Assembly: GCA_038277395.1 (NCBI GenBank) | Contig: CM076189.1 | Location: forward strand, 233,865,918 to 233,929,917 | DNA from: Dryocosmus kuriphilus | Taxonomy: Eukaryota > Arthropoda > Insecta > Hymenoptera > Cynipidae | DNA: 64,000 nt | Reading direction: 5' to 3' | Shown here: positions 19,245 to 29,438 of the stretch, one piece after another | How the letters are laid out: every line of letters starts with the position of its first letter | Numbering within the stretch: the first letter of the stretch is position 1 | Program-made: the position numbers and the translations under genes | Notes under the pieces: model-generated | What the model was told of the DNA's origin: nothing | What the model saw: only the letters and a program-made list of their open reading frames with translations | The model's database searches: none

Positions 19245-19502
19245 AACCATTAATCAGTATACAGCTTTACAGCATGGATATTACAAAAATGAAAATAAAA
19301 TTGGCATCCATACCTAAAAATTTTTAAATCAATGGCGATAATTACCTTTTGATTGGCTTCATTAACTTTTATGGAAACGGTATTCCAAAGGATACCAATG
19401 AAGTGTCTCACTATACTGCAATTTATTATCGCGCTAATAGTTGGATCGAATACGATGATCAGAGAGATAAACCTAGACTGTTAAAACAAACCTTCGTACA
19501 CT
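19245..19502 (+). pseudogene. USP (C19 peptidase)-like exon fragment with in-frame stop
   Basis: After an acceptor TTTTTTCAG, one frame reads PLISIQLYSMDITKMKIKLA, then a TAA, then NGDNYLLIGFINFYG and SHYTAIYYRANSWIEYDDQR, ending at a GTAAGA donor (19503). The segment HYTAIYYRANSWIEYDD resembles the His box of ubiquitin-specific proteases (G-H-Y, aromatic spacing, W, DD), with Ser in place of the usual Gly. The Cys box is absent, and the TAA near 19334 makes it non-functional as drawn. It lies just inside the left terminal array, so it may be a captured host exon or a remnant of the element's own cargo. The family call is motif-based only. Confidence 0.5.
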
Positions 19503-19515
19503 GTAAGAACAATTT

Positions 19516-19770
19516 GTGGTAAATTTCCCATACATGTATTGGAAGTAATTAACCCATACAAAGATGGAAATTTTCCCATACCTCAGTATGGAAAAATTTC
19601 CATACATGAATTGGAGTTTTCCCACACAAGGATGGAAATTTTCCCATACCTCAGTATCGGAAAATTTCCATACATGGATGGGACTTTTCCTACACATGGG
19701 TGGCATTTTTGGCATACCACAGTATCGAAAAATTTGCATACGTAGATCGGGGTTTTCCCACACCCTGAAT
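19516..19770. repeat. Short minisatellite with period about 69 bp
   Basis: Three-plus diverged units, each with GGAAATTTTCCCATACC, CAGTATCGGAAAA and TTTCCATACATGG-like blocks. GGAAATTTTCC and its partner make an internal dyad. Confidence 0.8.
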
Positions 19771-21572
19771 TTTTAGAAGGGGTAAATTAAAGGCAGAAGT
19801 GAGATTTACAAATAAAATATAATTTTAAGTAAAATATAATGTAAAAAATAATATATAGTACAACTTCTATAAGAATTTAACAATTGACAGACAATGAAAC
19901 TTGAGAAATAAAATCCGCTTCCATTCCTATGCTTTCCATCAATTTCTGGACTTGAGGATTTACCGTATGGATGTTCCTCTTATTCCTCCCACTCTTGTGG
20001 CCCCCCTTAGGGCTGATTGTTTGGAATACCTTGCAAAAATTAAAAAAGGAATGATTACATTTGCAAATCATGTTACATTTACGTTCATCAAAGTTTGACG
20101 CTTATTGTGTACATAACAGATATATGTATATGAAATTAGCTTACCCCGTATTACAAGAATTTTGTTCCTCTTATTTCTTCCTCCTACTTTTACTCCAAAA
20201 GTACAGTTGTACTCACTTTTATTGTACTTGAAATGCTACTTTTCTTTCTGCCACAACACCAAAAGTTACATAAAATCACTGAAAATATTATGCATTAGTC
20301 GTTTGACTGTATGGGAAATTTACGATTATTTCTTACAGTGTAGCAGAGCCAAAAATTGTATTCTTACATAGAAAAACAGCATTAAACATATTCTGTCACG
20401 TGAAGTATGTGTATAAGCATACAGATTAGTTTAATTATCTTAAAGTTCTAAAAAGCCTTGACGCCTAATCGTTGTTTTTCATTTCTCTTTATACATTTGA
20501 GTAGAAAAATATTTGCAATTAATATTCAGATATTTATGACTGAATGAATAATACAGAAGTACGAAAATAATTTAAAATACAAGTGTTGTTTAGTTGAACT
20601 GGTTGAGCTCGCACCCTCAGCACATAACACTTAAAATACAAGCTTCAAATATATTGGTAAACAGCGGTTACTAATATCATTATACGCAAATATTTTACTA
20701 TTAGTTGATAATTGTAAAAGAAACATGTATATTCAACATTATTCTTATTCTAATTATTACGAACTCATGAATAAACCGAAGTAGTGTTTGATATATTGGA
20801 AAGTCTCATAAAATTAAATTTTATACTAATTAAGTACCAACCAAAACTTCTACGTATTAACACATGTGTTCTGGTGCTGCATTTTTGTTTACATGAAGTA
20901 TGATAAAATTATTTACGTGTATGCAACTTTTTTAATCATTTTGACAAAATAAAGCTGTCAAAAGCAACGAATTATAAAGTATTTTTAGCCAAGGTGTTAT
21001 AATTCTGTAAAAATATGTGAAGATTCAAATAAATACTTCATTTATTTATGTAAAAAACTCATTATAAATAAGGTTACAATTAAGTCAGTACAAATACCAA
21101 ATTCTTTCATTTAATTCAGATAACGATAAAAAAAACCCCCGAGATGTAAGATTGAATAGAGGAATACGATTTAATGTAAATTATTTCTCAGTCTAAAATG
21201 AATAAAAATATAAATACGTTTGGATTGAAAAAACAACAAGATGTGTTTGGATATTTTTTTCCGAGATGTCGCTCCACGAGTTTCGTCTGTATGACTAAAG
21301 GGTGATAGAATTTTTAATCATGTCATAATATGCATCTTTAAAAAAAGCAGCACAGTAGTGCTACATTTATGGACGTTCTCTAGTCAGTTCCCATCCCCAA
21401 GTGAAAAATTTTTGTTCAATCTTTGATAAATTTTTGTAAAGTCACTTTGTCACTCTTCTTATCTTCCAGAGTGGTTTTAGTGTGTTATAAATGATACTTT
21501 AAGCGCTCCCATTTTTCCCTGCCAATTTCAATCAACGCAATTATTTTTCTCGGAATAGTAGTGTAACGCTGC
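19771..21572. other. Interior of giant TIR element, no recognised gene
   Basis: AT-rich sequence. On the minus strand 19877-20071 a short frame (SGRNKRNIHTVNPQVQKLME then SIGMEADF) could be a decayed exon but matches no family I know. The rest shows no coding signal. The LTR element interrupts at 21573. Confidence 0.4.
21569..21572. repeat. LTR-element target-site duplication, left
   Basis: GTAG directly before the left LTR, repeated directly after the right LTR at 31645-31648. Four bp is typical of Ty3/gypsy integrases. Confidence 0.75.
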
Positions 21573-23780
21573 CTTTTTCCCGCCTCAGATTTCTCCAAGT
21601 CCCCCTAGTGGATAGCTCAGTCTAAACCAGGGTTGGAAGTGGGGGTAAGGGTCAAGACAGTGATAACAACGGGGTGTATGATCTAGTAACAAGAATACGA
21701 CATTTATTTACCTATAAGTGTACATCTCTAAGAGGGTGTTCGTGTGAATGAGTGTATGGACGTGTGCTTGAGTGTGGTGCTGTGTGTCGGCGAGCGCATG
21801 TGAGTGTGAACATAATGTTATCGGTGTGTGTGTGTGAGTGAATACAAAACTGAGTGTGTTTCCGCACGCCGAGGTGCGTGTGTGTGTGCGTATCGGTAGG
21901 TCTTGACGCCGTGAGGGCCTCATGTCGGCGGCGGTCGCGGGCGATTGTGTCGAGGCCCCTCCTCGTCGGTAGATCCTGTAACAGATTAATTTCGGGTCCC
22001 AATAGAGCGGTATCTCAGATGGCGGTGTTTATACGGATCGTGGTGGACCCGGGACTCCCCCTGGCGGTAAAGTACAGGTGGGGGGGGCATGAGTCCTGGG
22101 GCCACGATGGGTACGCGCGATCGCGCGTCGGTGCGGTGGTTTTTCGGCGGTCCGGGTTGCGGCTTGTCGGATCCGCGTCGCGGTCCCAGCGGTGCGCGAG
22201 CGGGCCCGGGGGGGGGGGGGGGGGGGGGGGGGGCGTCCGTCCATGTGCGTGTGTTTCGGTCACTTGTCTGTCACTGGTCGCGGGTCGGGGTAGGATAGCC
22301 GGACAGAGGGGTGCCTAGGGGTACCTAGTGCACGTCCTCTGTGTCGCATGAGCCAGACCACGGGTGTGCCCGTCCATCTGCGGATGCGTCGGTTTCTCCA
22401 GGTAGGGATCGGGGGGTAAGGATAGCCGGACAGAGGGGTGCCTAGGGGGTACCTAGTGCACGTCCTCTGTGTCGCATGAGCCAGACCACGGGTGTGCCCG
22501 TCCATCTGCGGATGCGTCGGTTTCTCCAGGTAGGGATCGGGGGTAAGGATAGCCGGACAGAGGGGTGCCTAGGGGGTACCTAGTGCACGTCCTCTGTGTC
22601 GCATGAGCCAGACCACGGGTGTGCCCGTCCATCTGCGGATGCGTCGGTTTCTCCAGGTAGGGATCGGGGGGTAAGGATAGCCGGACAGAGGGGTGCCTAG
22701 GGGGTACCTAGTGCACGTCCTCTGTGTCGCATGAGCTAGACCACGGGTGTGCCCGTCCATCTGCGGATGCGTCGGTTTCTCAGGTAGGGACTGGGGGTGA
22801 GGATAGCCGGACAGAGGGGTGCCTAGGGGGTACCTAGTGCACGTCCTCTGTGTCGCATGAGCTAGACCACGGGTGTGCCCGTCCATCTGCGGATGCGTCG
22901 GTTTCTCCAGGTAGGGACTGGGGGTGAGGATAGCCGGACAGAGGGGTGCCTAGGGGGTACCTAGTGCACGTCCTCTGTGTCGCATGAGCTAGACCACGGG
23001 TGTGCCCGTCCATCTGCGGATGCGTCGGTTTCTCCAGGTAGGGACTGGGGGGTGAGGATAGCCGGACAGAGGGGTGCCTAGGGGGTACCTAGTGCACGTC
23101 CTCTGTGTCGCATGAGCTAGACCACGGGTGTGCCCGTCCATCTGCGGATGCGTCGGTTTCTCCAGGTAGGGATCGGGGGGTAAGGATAGCCGGACAGAGG
23201 GGTGCCTAGGGGGTACCTAGTGCACGTCCTCTGTGTCGCATGAGCCAGACCATGGGTGTGCCCGTCCATCTGCGGATGCGTCGGTTTCTCCAGGTAGGGA
23301 TCGGGGGGTAAGGATAGCCGGACAGAGGGGTGCCTAGGGGGTACCTAGTGCACGTCCTCTGTGTCGCATGAGCCAGACCACGGGTGTGCCCGTCCATCTG
23401 CGGATGCGTCGGTTTCTCCAGGTGGGGATCGGGGTAAGGATAGGGGTCGGTACGTACGTCGTCGTCGTCGTCGTCGTCGTCTGGTCGCTCGGTAAACTCT
23501 ACCACGGGTGTACTCGTCCATAGAGGAACCAGTGCATCTTCTTCTCGTTGAGGCCAGTCGAGTCACCTCGACTGGACGCACCGAGTGAAGTGCCACGATC
23601 CACGTCTCGCTGGTGCTTATAACGACGCGAGCCGTGGGTCGCGTCGGCGCACTGGTTACCCTGTGGGGTAGGGATGGCACGTTCGCTCGTGCCGGCATGG
23701 TGACGTACACTGGCATAATATATATTGGTATGATCGTAGTTCGAAGCCTGGGGGGCGTCGTGACGTAACACATCGTCACA
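21573..23780 (-). repeat. 3' LTR (left copy)
   Basis: On the minus strand the LTR runs TGTGACGATG...CAGCGTTACA. It has about nine tandem copies of a unit of about 127 bp (22293-23438), a G tract (22207-22233), a GTC microsatellite near 23460 and GT-rich stretches. An AATAAA signal on the minus strand (21703-21708) lies towards the U5 end. Confidence 0.93.
22293..23438. repeat. Tandem minisatellite inside 3' LTR
   Basis: Nine units of 126-128 bp, each with GGATAGCCGGACAGAGGGG, GTACCTAGTGCACGTCC and CATCTGCGGATGCGTCGG. Units differ at few sites (for example GAGCCAGACC or GAGCTAGACC), and the variants are grouped along the array. Confidence 0.95.
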
Positions 23781-23800
23781 TTACCCCCCCCCCCCCTTTT
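23781..23800 (-). promoter_or_regulatory. Polypurine tract
   Basis: On the minus strand a run of A then G (AAAAGGGGGGGGGG) ends three bases from the 3' LTR, where the plus-strand primer of LTR elements is expected. Confidence 0.8.
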
Positions 23801-23859
23801 AGAGAGTGAAACTTTACGATTTTGCATTGAGAAAAAAAAAAAGGGAATTTCGCTCTTAC

Positions 23860-24423
23860 TTACGGTTTAGTTCGCGCGGTGATTTTCCAACGTCCGTCGA
23901 TCCGGAGGCGCAGCGTCAGCTTCTTTCCATCGACCTCCGTTCGGTAGCGCCTCAAACCGAGCGGAATCTGGATGATGCTTCCGTTCGGTAAGGCCACCTC
24001 GTGTCTGTGCTTCGCTGGGTCAGTTGTCGCCGTCGTTGGTGCTGGTGGATCGACGGGCCCAGGCCGTGCGGTCGGCGCAGGTGGTGTTGGTACGGCCGGT
24101 ATCCCGATGGTCTGGGTGGTCGATGTTGGCCCGGGCTGGGTGCCTGGTGTCGGTATGGGCCGGATTCGGCCCATTCTGGCTCGTCTGGTGGGGTTCGGCC
24201 GTGGCGGTATTAGGAGGGTGCGTCGGTGGGGTGGTGGCGGTGCGGCTTCGACACTAACCGCCCTTACTTCTTCCACCATGCGGACCGGTTTACGCAGCAC
24301 CTCTATGCTCCTGATGCGAGGTCTGGTCTCCGGAGCTTCGATGGGCCTCCTCCTTACCCCGGTATGGACCCTTGCTGGTCGAGTTGGTTTACGGGGTGGT
24401 TGCGGTGGACGTGGTTTCGTCAT
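23860..24423 (-). CDS. Third ORF of the gypsy element, Pro-rich protein
   Basis: A 187-residue open frame overlaps the end of pol by about 35 bp and lies in a different frame. The first two-thirds are Pro/Arg/Thr-rich (PRPPQPPRKPTRPARV and similar). The last 50 residues look like a compact basic domain (HEVALPNGSIIQIPLGLRRY, then EVDGKKLTLRLRIDGRWKI). There is no signal peptide, membrane span or envelope hallmark. It occupies the env position, but the function is unknown to me. The absence of stops across 560 bp of GC-rich DNA is weak evidence alone; the overlap with pol and the position before the polypurine tract strengthen it. Confidence 0.6.
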   Translation of the reverse strand: MTKPRPPQPPRKPTRPARVHTGVRRRPIEAPETRPRIRSIEVLRKPVRMVEEVRAVSVEAAPPPPHRRTLLIPPRPNPTRRARMGRIRPIPTPGTQPGPTSTTQTIGIPAVPTPPAPTARPGPVDPPAPTTATTDPAKHRHEVALPNGSIIQIPLGLRRYRTEVDGKKLTLRLRIDGRWKITARTKP

Positions 24424-27400
24424 CCTCCATCTCGTACAGCGGCCCGATCTCCCTGAACCGCCTGAAGTTTCCTGCCTCCAGGACTCCCTGCAGGGCTTTG
24501 ATCTCCGCTTCCAGCGTACTTTCCCTCTGGCTCGTGTCCATGTCGGTAGTTCGGTTAGTACTGTGCCGTGACGCGGCTACTTGGTCCTTTACCGCTGTGG
24601 TCGCTCCCACCCTCGGTGGCCTGGCGGTTGCCATGGTTATCCCCGTTCTCTGCCGTGCGGCGTTCGGCGCTGAGTGGTGACTGCCGGTACGGGTCGTCCA
24701 CGGGTCGCTATGGTCCAGGCTTGCCGCGGGTGCTTCTACTCGACTCACGTCGGTTGTCTGGTCGTTCGTTACTTGCTCTAGTGCCGTCGTCGGTTCTTCT
24801 ACGGTATCTTCTTCGTACGGTTTTAGATCCTTAACGTGGACGTGGCGGTGTAGGTTACCCTTTTCGTCCTTTAAATCGTAGATCACATCTGATTTCTTTT
24901 GGTGGATGGTGAATGGGCCGCTATATTTGGCCGCGAGTTTGGCGTTGAAGCTATCAATTTTTCTGGACAGGTAATGGTTTCTCTGTAGTACTCTCGTGCC
25001 GACCAGTGGAGTCCATCTCCTCCGCCTTAAGTTGTAGTGGCTTTGTTGTTTCTGGAAATTTTTGGCCATCTGTTTCTGGGCGAGTTCCAAGGCCGCGTGT
25101 AGTTTGGCGATTTGTTGAGCCCGCTTCTCCTGGTTTAGTAGGGAGGCTTCTTGTACCAGGCTGCCCGGGGGTCGTAATTCGCGCCCGTAATTTAAGTAGG
25201 CTGGTGAGTACCCGGTCGCCGCGCTTGTTGCCGTATTGTACGCGAACTGTAGTTCGTTAAGGTGGGTGTCCCATGTCTTCTGGGACTTCTCGACGTTTTG
25301 CGATATCATTGTCTTTATAACTCGGTTTGCTCGTTCGACTGGGTTGCACTGCGGTGTGTATGGTGGTGTCAGGCGGTGATGTATTCGCGACTCGGTGAGT
25401 AGCTTTCGGACCTCCTTACTGATGAATTGGCGTCCGTTGTCCGAGGTGATGGTCTTCGGGCAACCGTGACGGAGGCAGATCCTATTCCTTATGGCGGTGG
25501 CTACTGCTTGGCCGGTGGCTTTCCTTAAGGGGTGTATCTCCACCCACTTGGTGTAGCGGTCCTGCATCACGAGGAGCCATGTGTGCCCGGTGGTGGAGCG
25601 AGGCAGGGGTCCAACCAGGTCCACTGAGACCATCTCCCAGGGTTGACTAACGTTGGTGGCCTGCATCTCGCCGGCTGGAGCCTGCTGTTGTGCTTTGAAC
25701 TTCTGACAGTTTGGGCAGTTTCGCACGTGCCTGGTGCCCATCCTAAGCATTCCGGGCCAGAAGTAGTGGCGGGATAGGCGGTTAAGTGTTTTGGCCACTC
25801 CTAGGTGTCCAGCGGTTGGCTCATTGTGGACCTCCCGTAATACTCGCTGTTGCTCTGCCCGTGGGACGCAGATTTTCCACTCTTCGTCTGGCCCGTAGTC
25901 GTTGAAATCTAGGGTATGCAGGATGCGTCGGTACAGGCGGCCGTTGATGATGCGGAATTCGGAGTTGTTGGTCGGATCGTCTTGTGTCGCTCTGAAACGT
26001 CCCTGGTACCAATCCTTGCCCTCCACGGCGCAGACGGGTAGTGGTTGCCGGGATAGGGTGTCGGCGAGTAAGTTGTCTTCTCCCTTTCGGTATTTGATTT
26101 CAAAATCCCATTGGCTGAGTTCCATGGCCCAGCGGGCTAGACGGCCGGAGGGGTTGTCGATCTTGTCGAGCCATTTCAGTGACAGGTGGTCGGTCAGGAC
26201 GACAAACTGGTATCCCTCGAGGTAATCCCGCATTTTCCATACTCCCCATTTCACGGCTAGGCATTCGAGTTCCGTGACGGAGTAGTTGCGTTCGGCTTTT
26301 GCTAACGACCTGCTGGCGTAGGCGATGATTCGTTCGGTGTCGTCTACCTGTTGTGTCAGGGCTGCTCCTAGACCTTCCCGGCTGGCGTCGGTCTGTAGTG
26401 TGAATATCCTGTTCCAGTCGGGGCAGGCGAGAATCGGGGCTGACGTCAGTCGTAGTTTCAATTCTTCGAAGGCTTGCTGTTGGTCCTCGGTCCAGTCCCA
26501 TTTCGCCTTCTTCCGTAGTAACTTGTGAAGCGGTGCGGCGACTTTTGCCACGTCCTTTATGGAGCGTCTATACCAGGAGATCAGACCCAGGAACTGGCGG
26601 GCTTCTTTCAGGTTTTTTTGGTGGCGTCAGATGTTGTATGGCGGCCACCTTGTCGGGATCGGTGTGTAGCCCTTTGTTGTTGACTACGTGTCCCAGGTAC
26701 TTTATCTCCTCCCGGAAGAACTGGCATTTGTCTGGATTAGGGTTGAGGTTGGCTTGGTGAAGTCTCTGGAAAACTTTGGCTAGTGTCTCGAGGTGACTCT
26801 GGAACGTCGGTGTGCATATTACTATGTCATCTAGATATGCGAAGGCGTTCGGGGCCATTTCTGGCGTGATTACTTGGTCCAGGAGGCGTTGGAAAGTTGA
26901 GAGGGCGGCGTGTAGGCCGAACGGCATAACTGTGAACTCGAAGAGTCCTTTTCCCGGTACGGTGAATGCGGTGAGCGGTTTGCTTTCTTCGGTGAGTGGT
27001 ACGTGCCAATACCCATTTTTCAGGTCGATAGTGGACAGGTATCTGGCCCCACGTAGTTTATCCAAGGTTGCGTTGACCTGCGGTAGCGGGTAGGCGTCTT
27101 TCTCAGAGACTTGGTTGAGCCTCCGAAAGTCTACGCAAAATCGGGGTCGCCCGTCCTTTCGACGTGTTATGACCACGGGGGAACTCCACGGGCTGTTGGA
27201 CGGTTGAATGATTCCTTCTTTAAACATCTGTTCTACCTCCTCGTCAATGATTTTCTGGATGGCTGGGTTCCTCGGTCGGTACCGTTGTTTAATCGGGGTA
27301 CTTTCCTTGAGACGGATTTCGTGTTTTATTAGCGGAGTGACTCCCTTTCTCTTTGTGCAGCGGTTCATCTGTTGTTTTAGAAATTCCTCGGCTGTTCTCT

Positions 27401-27929
27401 GTTCCTGGGGGCCTAAGTTGGCCATGGCTACTGGTCCCTCGATGGCATTAACTTCCCTTTCTACCGTTGTTGATGTGGGCAGGATCTTGACCCCGTTGAT
27501 AAACACCTCTAGGTTCGCCTGGCTTAATACGTCCATGCCGAGGAGGACGTCGTGGTTCAAGTGTTGCATCATGGATACTTCGGCCCGGACTGATTTGCCG
27601 ACTATTCGTAGGTGGCCGAGGAGGCGGTTTCCCAGTGGGGACTTTGTTCCGTTTGCCATCACTGCTATGTTGTCGTTCCGTTCTTGCCTCCAACCCTCGT
27701 TGACGCATAGTCTGGCCGTCTGTGCGTTGACGTATGAGCAGACGGATCCGGGGTCGATGAGAGCATTGACGGTGTGTCCTCCTATCTCTACCGGTATGAA
27801 CGCTCTCGGCTCGTGGCTCCTGCCGTTGTTTTGGGCCGGGTTTACGCCTGGTCGGACCCGGCCCGGTGCTCGTTTCCCGGCTTCTCGCAGTGGCAGTCTC
27901 GGGAGAGAATGCCGTCTTGGCCGCACCAT
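24389..27929 (-). pseudogene. pol: Ty3/gypsy pol polyprotein, one frameshift
   Basis: Pol makes the protease, reverse transcriptase, RNase H and integrase of the element. The first segment (26568-27929) carries a protease with DPGS at about residue 59, where families usually have DTG or DSG. The RT palm follows, including FCVDFRRLN, IDLKNGYWHVPL and YLDDIVI. The second segment (24389-26551) continues with the RT thumb, RNase H (QTDASREGLGAAL), an HHCC integrase finger ending NCPNCQ, and the DDE core (VSVDLVG, TSDNGRQF, NPVERANR). The two segments are in different frames, and the switch lies at a run of seven A on the coding strand (26613-26619), so a single-base indel explains it. Pol begins in the -1 frame relative to gag and overlaps it by 88 bp, suggesting -1 ribosomal frameshifting. 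Confidence 0.93.
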
Positions 27930-28894
27930 GAGCAGAATTTCTGGGCCCTGTTTTGGCAGTTCATGCGTGAGTGCCCTCGCTGTTTACAGCGCCAGCATGT
28001 CTCACGTCGTACGTATTCGGGTTCGACGGTAAAGGCGGGCTGTTTGTTTGGTCTTATCTTCGTGTCCTCTCGGGTTTCCTTGTTTAGGAGTTTTTGTGTC
28101 TCCTCGGTTTCTTCTGCCCGTTGAATCAGGTCGTCGGGGGAGTTCAGTTCGGACAGCCGCACATAAAGCCGTAGGCTGGGTTTCATGTTGAAGTATAGGG
28201 TCTCCATCGTCTTCCTGGGCGAAAATCCGCCGCGCCTCCTAATGAGGGTAAGTAGGGAGGTGACGAATGCTTTGGTATCCTCTTGGTGTCCTTGGTGTCG
28301 TTTGTAGATTTGCCGATCTAGTTCTCTTAATTCACCTGGTGACAGGTAGAACCGTCGTAGGCTCTGCTCTAGCTCCTGGAGAGTGGTTACGTCGGCCGCG
28401 CAATTTCGGTACCATAACTGTGCATCGCCCCGAAGCAGCTCGGGGAAACCCCTTAGGATTTGTTGGTCGGTATACCTGTAGGCTCTCTTTAACTCATCCA
28501 GTCTTTCCAGGAATCCATATACATTTTTGCCGTCGAAATGGCAGTTCCATTTCCTCATCTGGTCCAAGGTTACGTTGGATCTGCCCTGATGTTCCCCTGG
28601 TTCCTCTGTAGTGCCTTCGTTTCGTTCGGACCGTGGTGATGAGGTTGTTGCCTGCCTTTGTCGGAGTCTGTTCAATTCTTCCTCCATCGTCTCCAGGTCC
28701 TTGGTACGGTCGAGCTCTTCTTTATAGCCGGGGGCGTCCTCGGGTCTATCTTCAAAGAGTTCTGGGGAGTTTCTCACCAGATTTACTAGTCGCTGTCTGA
28801 GTACTGCTACTGATCCTTCGCCATCGACCTGGTGTTCTTTTAACTCTTCCTCGAGTTGCTCCTTAGTTAGTTTGTAGACCCAGGAGACCTTCAT
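27842..28894 (-). CDS. gag: Ty3/gypsy Gag
   Basis: A complete 350-residue frame. Residues 5-45 (LTKEQLEEELKEHQVDGEG, VAVLRQRLVNLVR) resemble a SAP-type helix-turn-helix DNA-binding motif, unusual for Gag. A capsid-like helical region follows, with WYRNCAADVTTLQELEQSLR. A canonical knuckle CWRCKQRGHSRMNC (CX2CX4HX4C) lies near residue 296. A second knuckle CSWCGQDGILSRDC has Ile where His is expected and so is probably defective. The ATG at 28894 is the first in frame after the leader. Gag would assemble the particle and bind genomic RNA. Confidence 0.9.
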   Translation of the reverse strand: MKVSWVYKLTKEQLEEELKEHQVDGEGSVAVLRQRLVNLVRNSPELFEDRPEDAPGYKEELDRTKDLETMEEELNRLRQRQATTSSPRSERNEGTTEEPGEHQGRSNVTLDQMRKWNCHFDGKNVYGFLERLDELKRAYRYTDQQILRGFPELLRGDAQLWYRNCAADVTTLQELEQSLRRFYLSPGELRELDRQIYKRHQGHQEDTKAFVTSLLTLIRRRGGFSPRKTMETLYFNMKPSLRLYVRLSELNSPDDLIQRAEETEETQKLLNKETREDTKIRPNKQPAFTVEPEYVRRETCWRCKQRGHSRMNCQNRAQKFCSWCGQDGILSRDCHCEKPGNEHRAGSDQA

Positions 28895-29420
28895 GTTTGC
28901 TGGTTGTCTTTGGTTAGTCTGGAGCGCTAGTCTTCCCGCGAAGACGGACCTGTAGATACTCCCCGTCTCGGGGTGTTGTTGCCAGCTTTATACACTTTTG
29001 CTATCGTTCTTATGCGTCGCTCGGTGTGCGCCGTTCAGGTGGTGGGGGGCGACGGGAGTGGGGCCAGTGGGCCCGACTGGTTTTACTGCGTCGTCTCGCT
29101 GCTTGGTGTGTCTCGGTGTGCTAACTCCGGATCGACGTTCGTTCTCGGTTGTGGTTCACGGGTGAATGCCCGTTCGGATGCGTTGTCGCCTAGTTTATAC
29201 AAATTTATAATGGTGGAAAGGGAAGACCCCCACTCGCGGTACAGTGGTATCGTCGGTTGGTATTTTCGGTGCGTTGCTTCTGGTGCGACGTTCGCTCTCG
29301 GTCGTGGCTTACGCGCGAATGTCCGTTCGGATGCGTGGTCGCGTAATTTATACAGGCTTAGTATGGTGGAGGGGGAAAACCCCTACTTTCGGTACATTTG
29401 TCGGAAGTTTTTCGGAAACG
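28895..29420 (-). other. 5' leader of the gypsy element with diverged repeats
   Basis: Non-coding leader between primer site and gag. A block of about 140 bp (GACGTTCG-TCTCGG, CGAATG-CCGTTCGGATGCG, TTATACA, ATGGTGGA) is present at about 29130-29235 and again at 29275-29385, with a third partial match near 28960-29010. Confidence 0.7.
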
Positions 29421-29438
29421 GTCCCTGTTCGGGCGCCA
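29421..29438 (-). promoter_or_regulatory. Primer-binding site, tRNA-Lys type
   Basis: The minus strand reads TGGCGCCCGAACAGGGAC directly after the 5' LTR. This is the 18-nt complement of the 3' end of tRNA-Lys(UUU) used by gypsy-type elements and lentiviruses. Confidence 0.95.

Noticed and set aside
22015..22263. Open frames rich in His/Thr or poly-Pro within both LTRs
   Set aside because: They are translations of GT microsatellites and poly-G tracts and occur in several frames at once.
22293..23438. Regularly spaced repeats suggesting a CRISPR array
   Set aside because: Units are head-to-tail with no unique spacers, lie inside an LTR, and the sequence is eukaryotic.
23860..24423. Envelope gene in the gypsy element
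   Set aside because: The frame lacks signal peptide, transmembrane segment and cysteine pattern of envelopes.
24389..28032. Plus-strand open frames opposite pol and gag
   Set aside because: Shadows of the minus-strand gypsy genes with no recognisable motifs.
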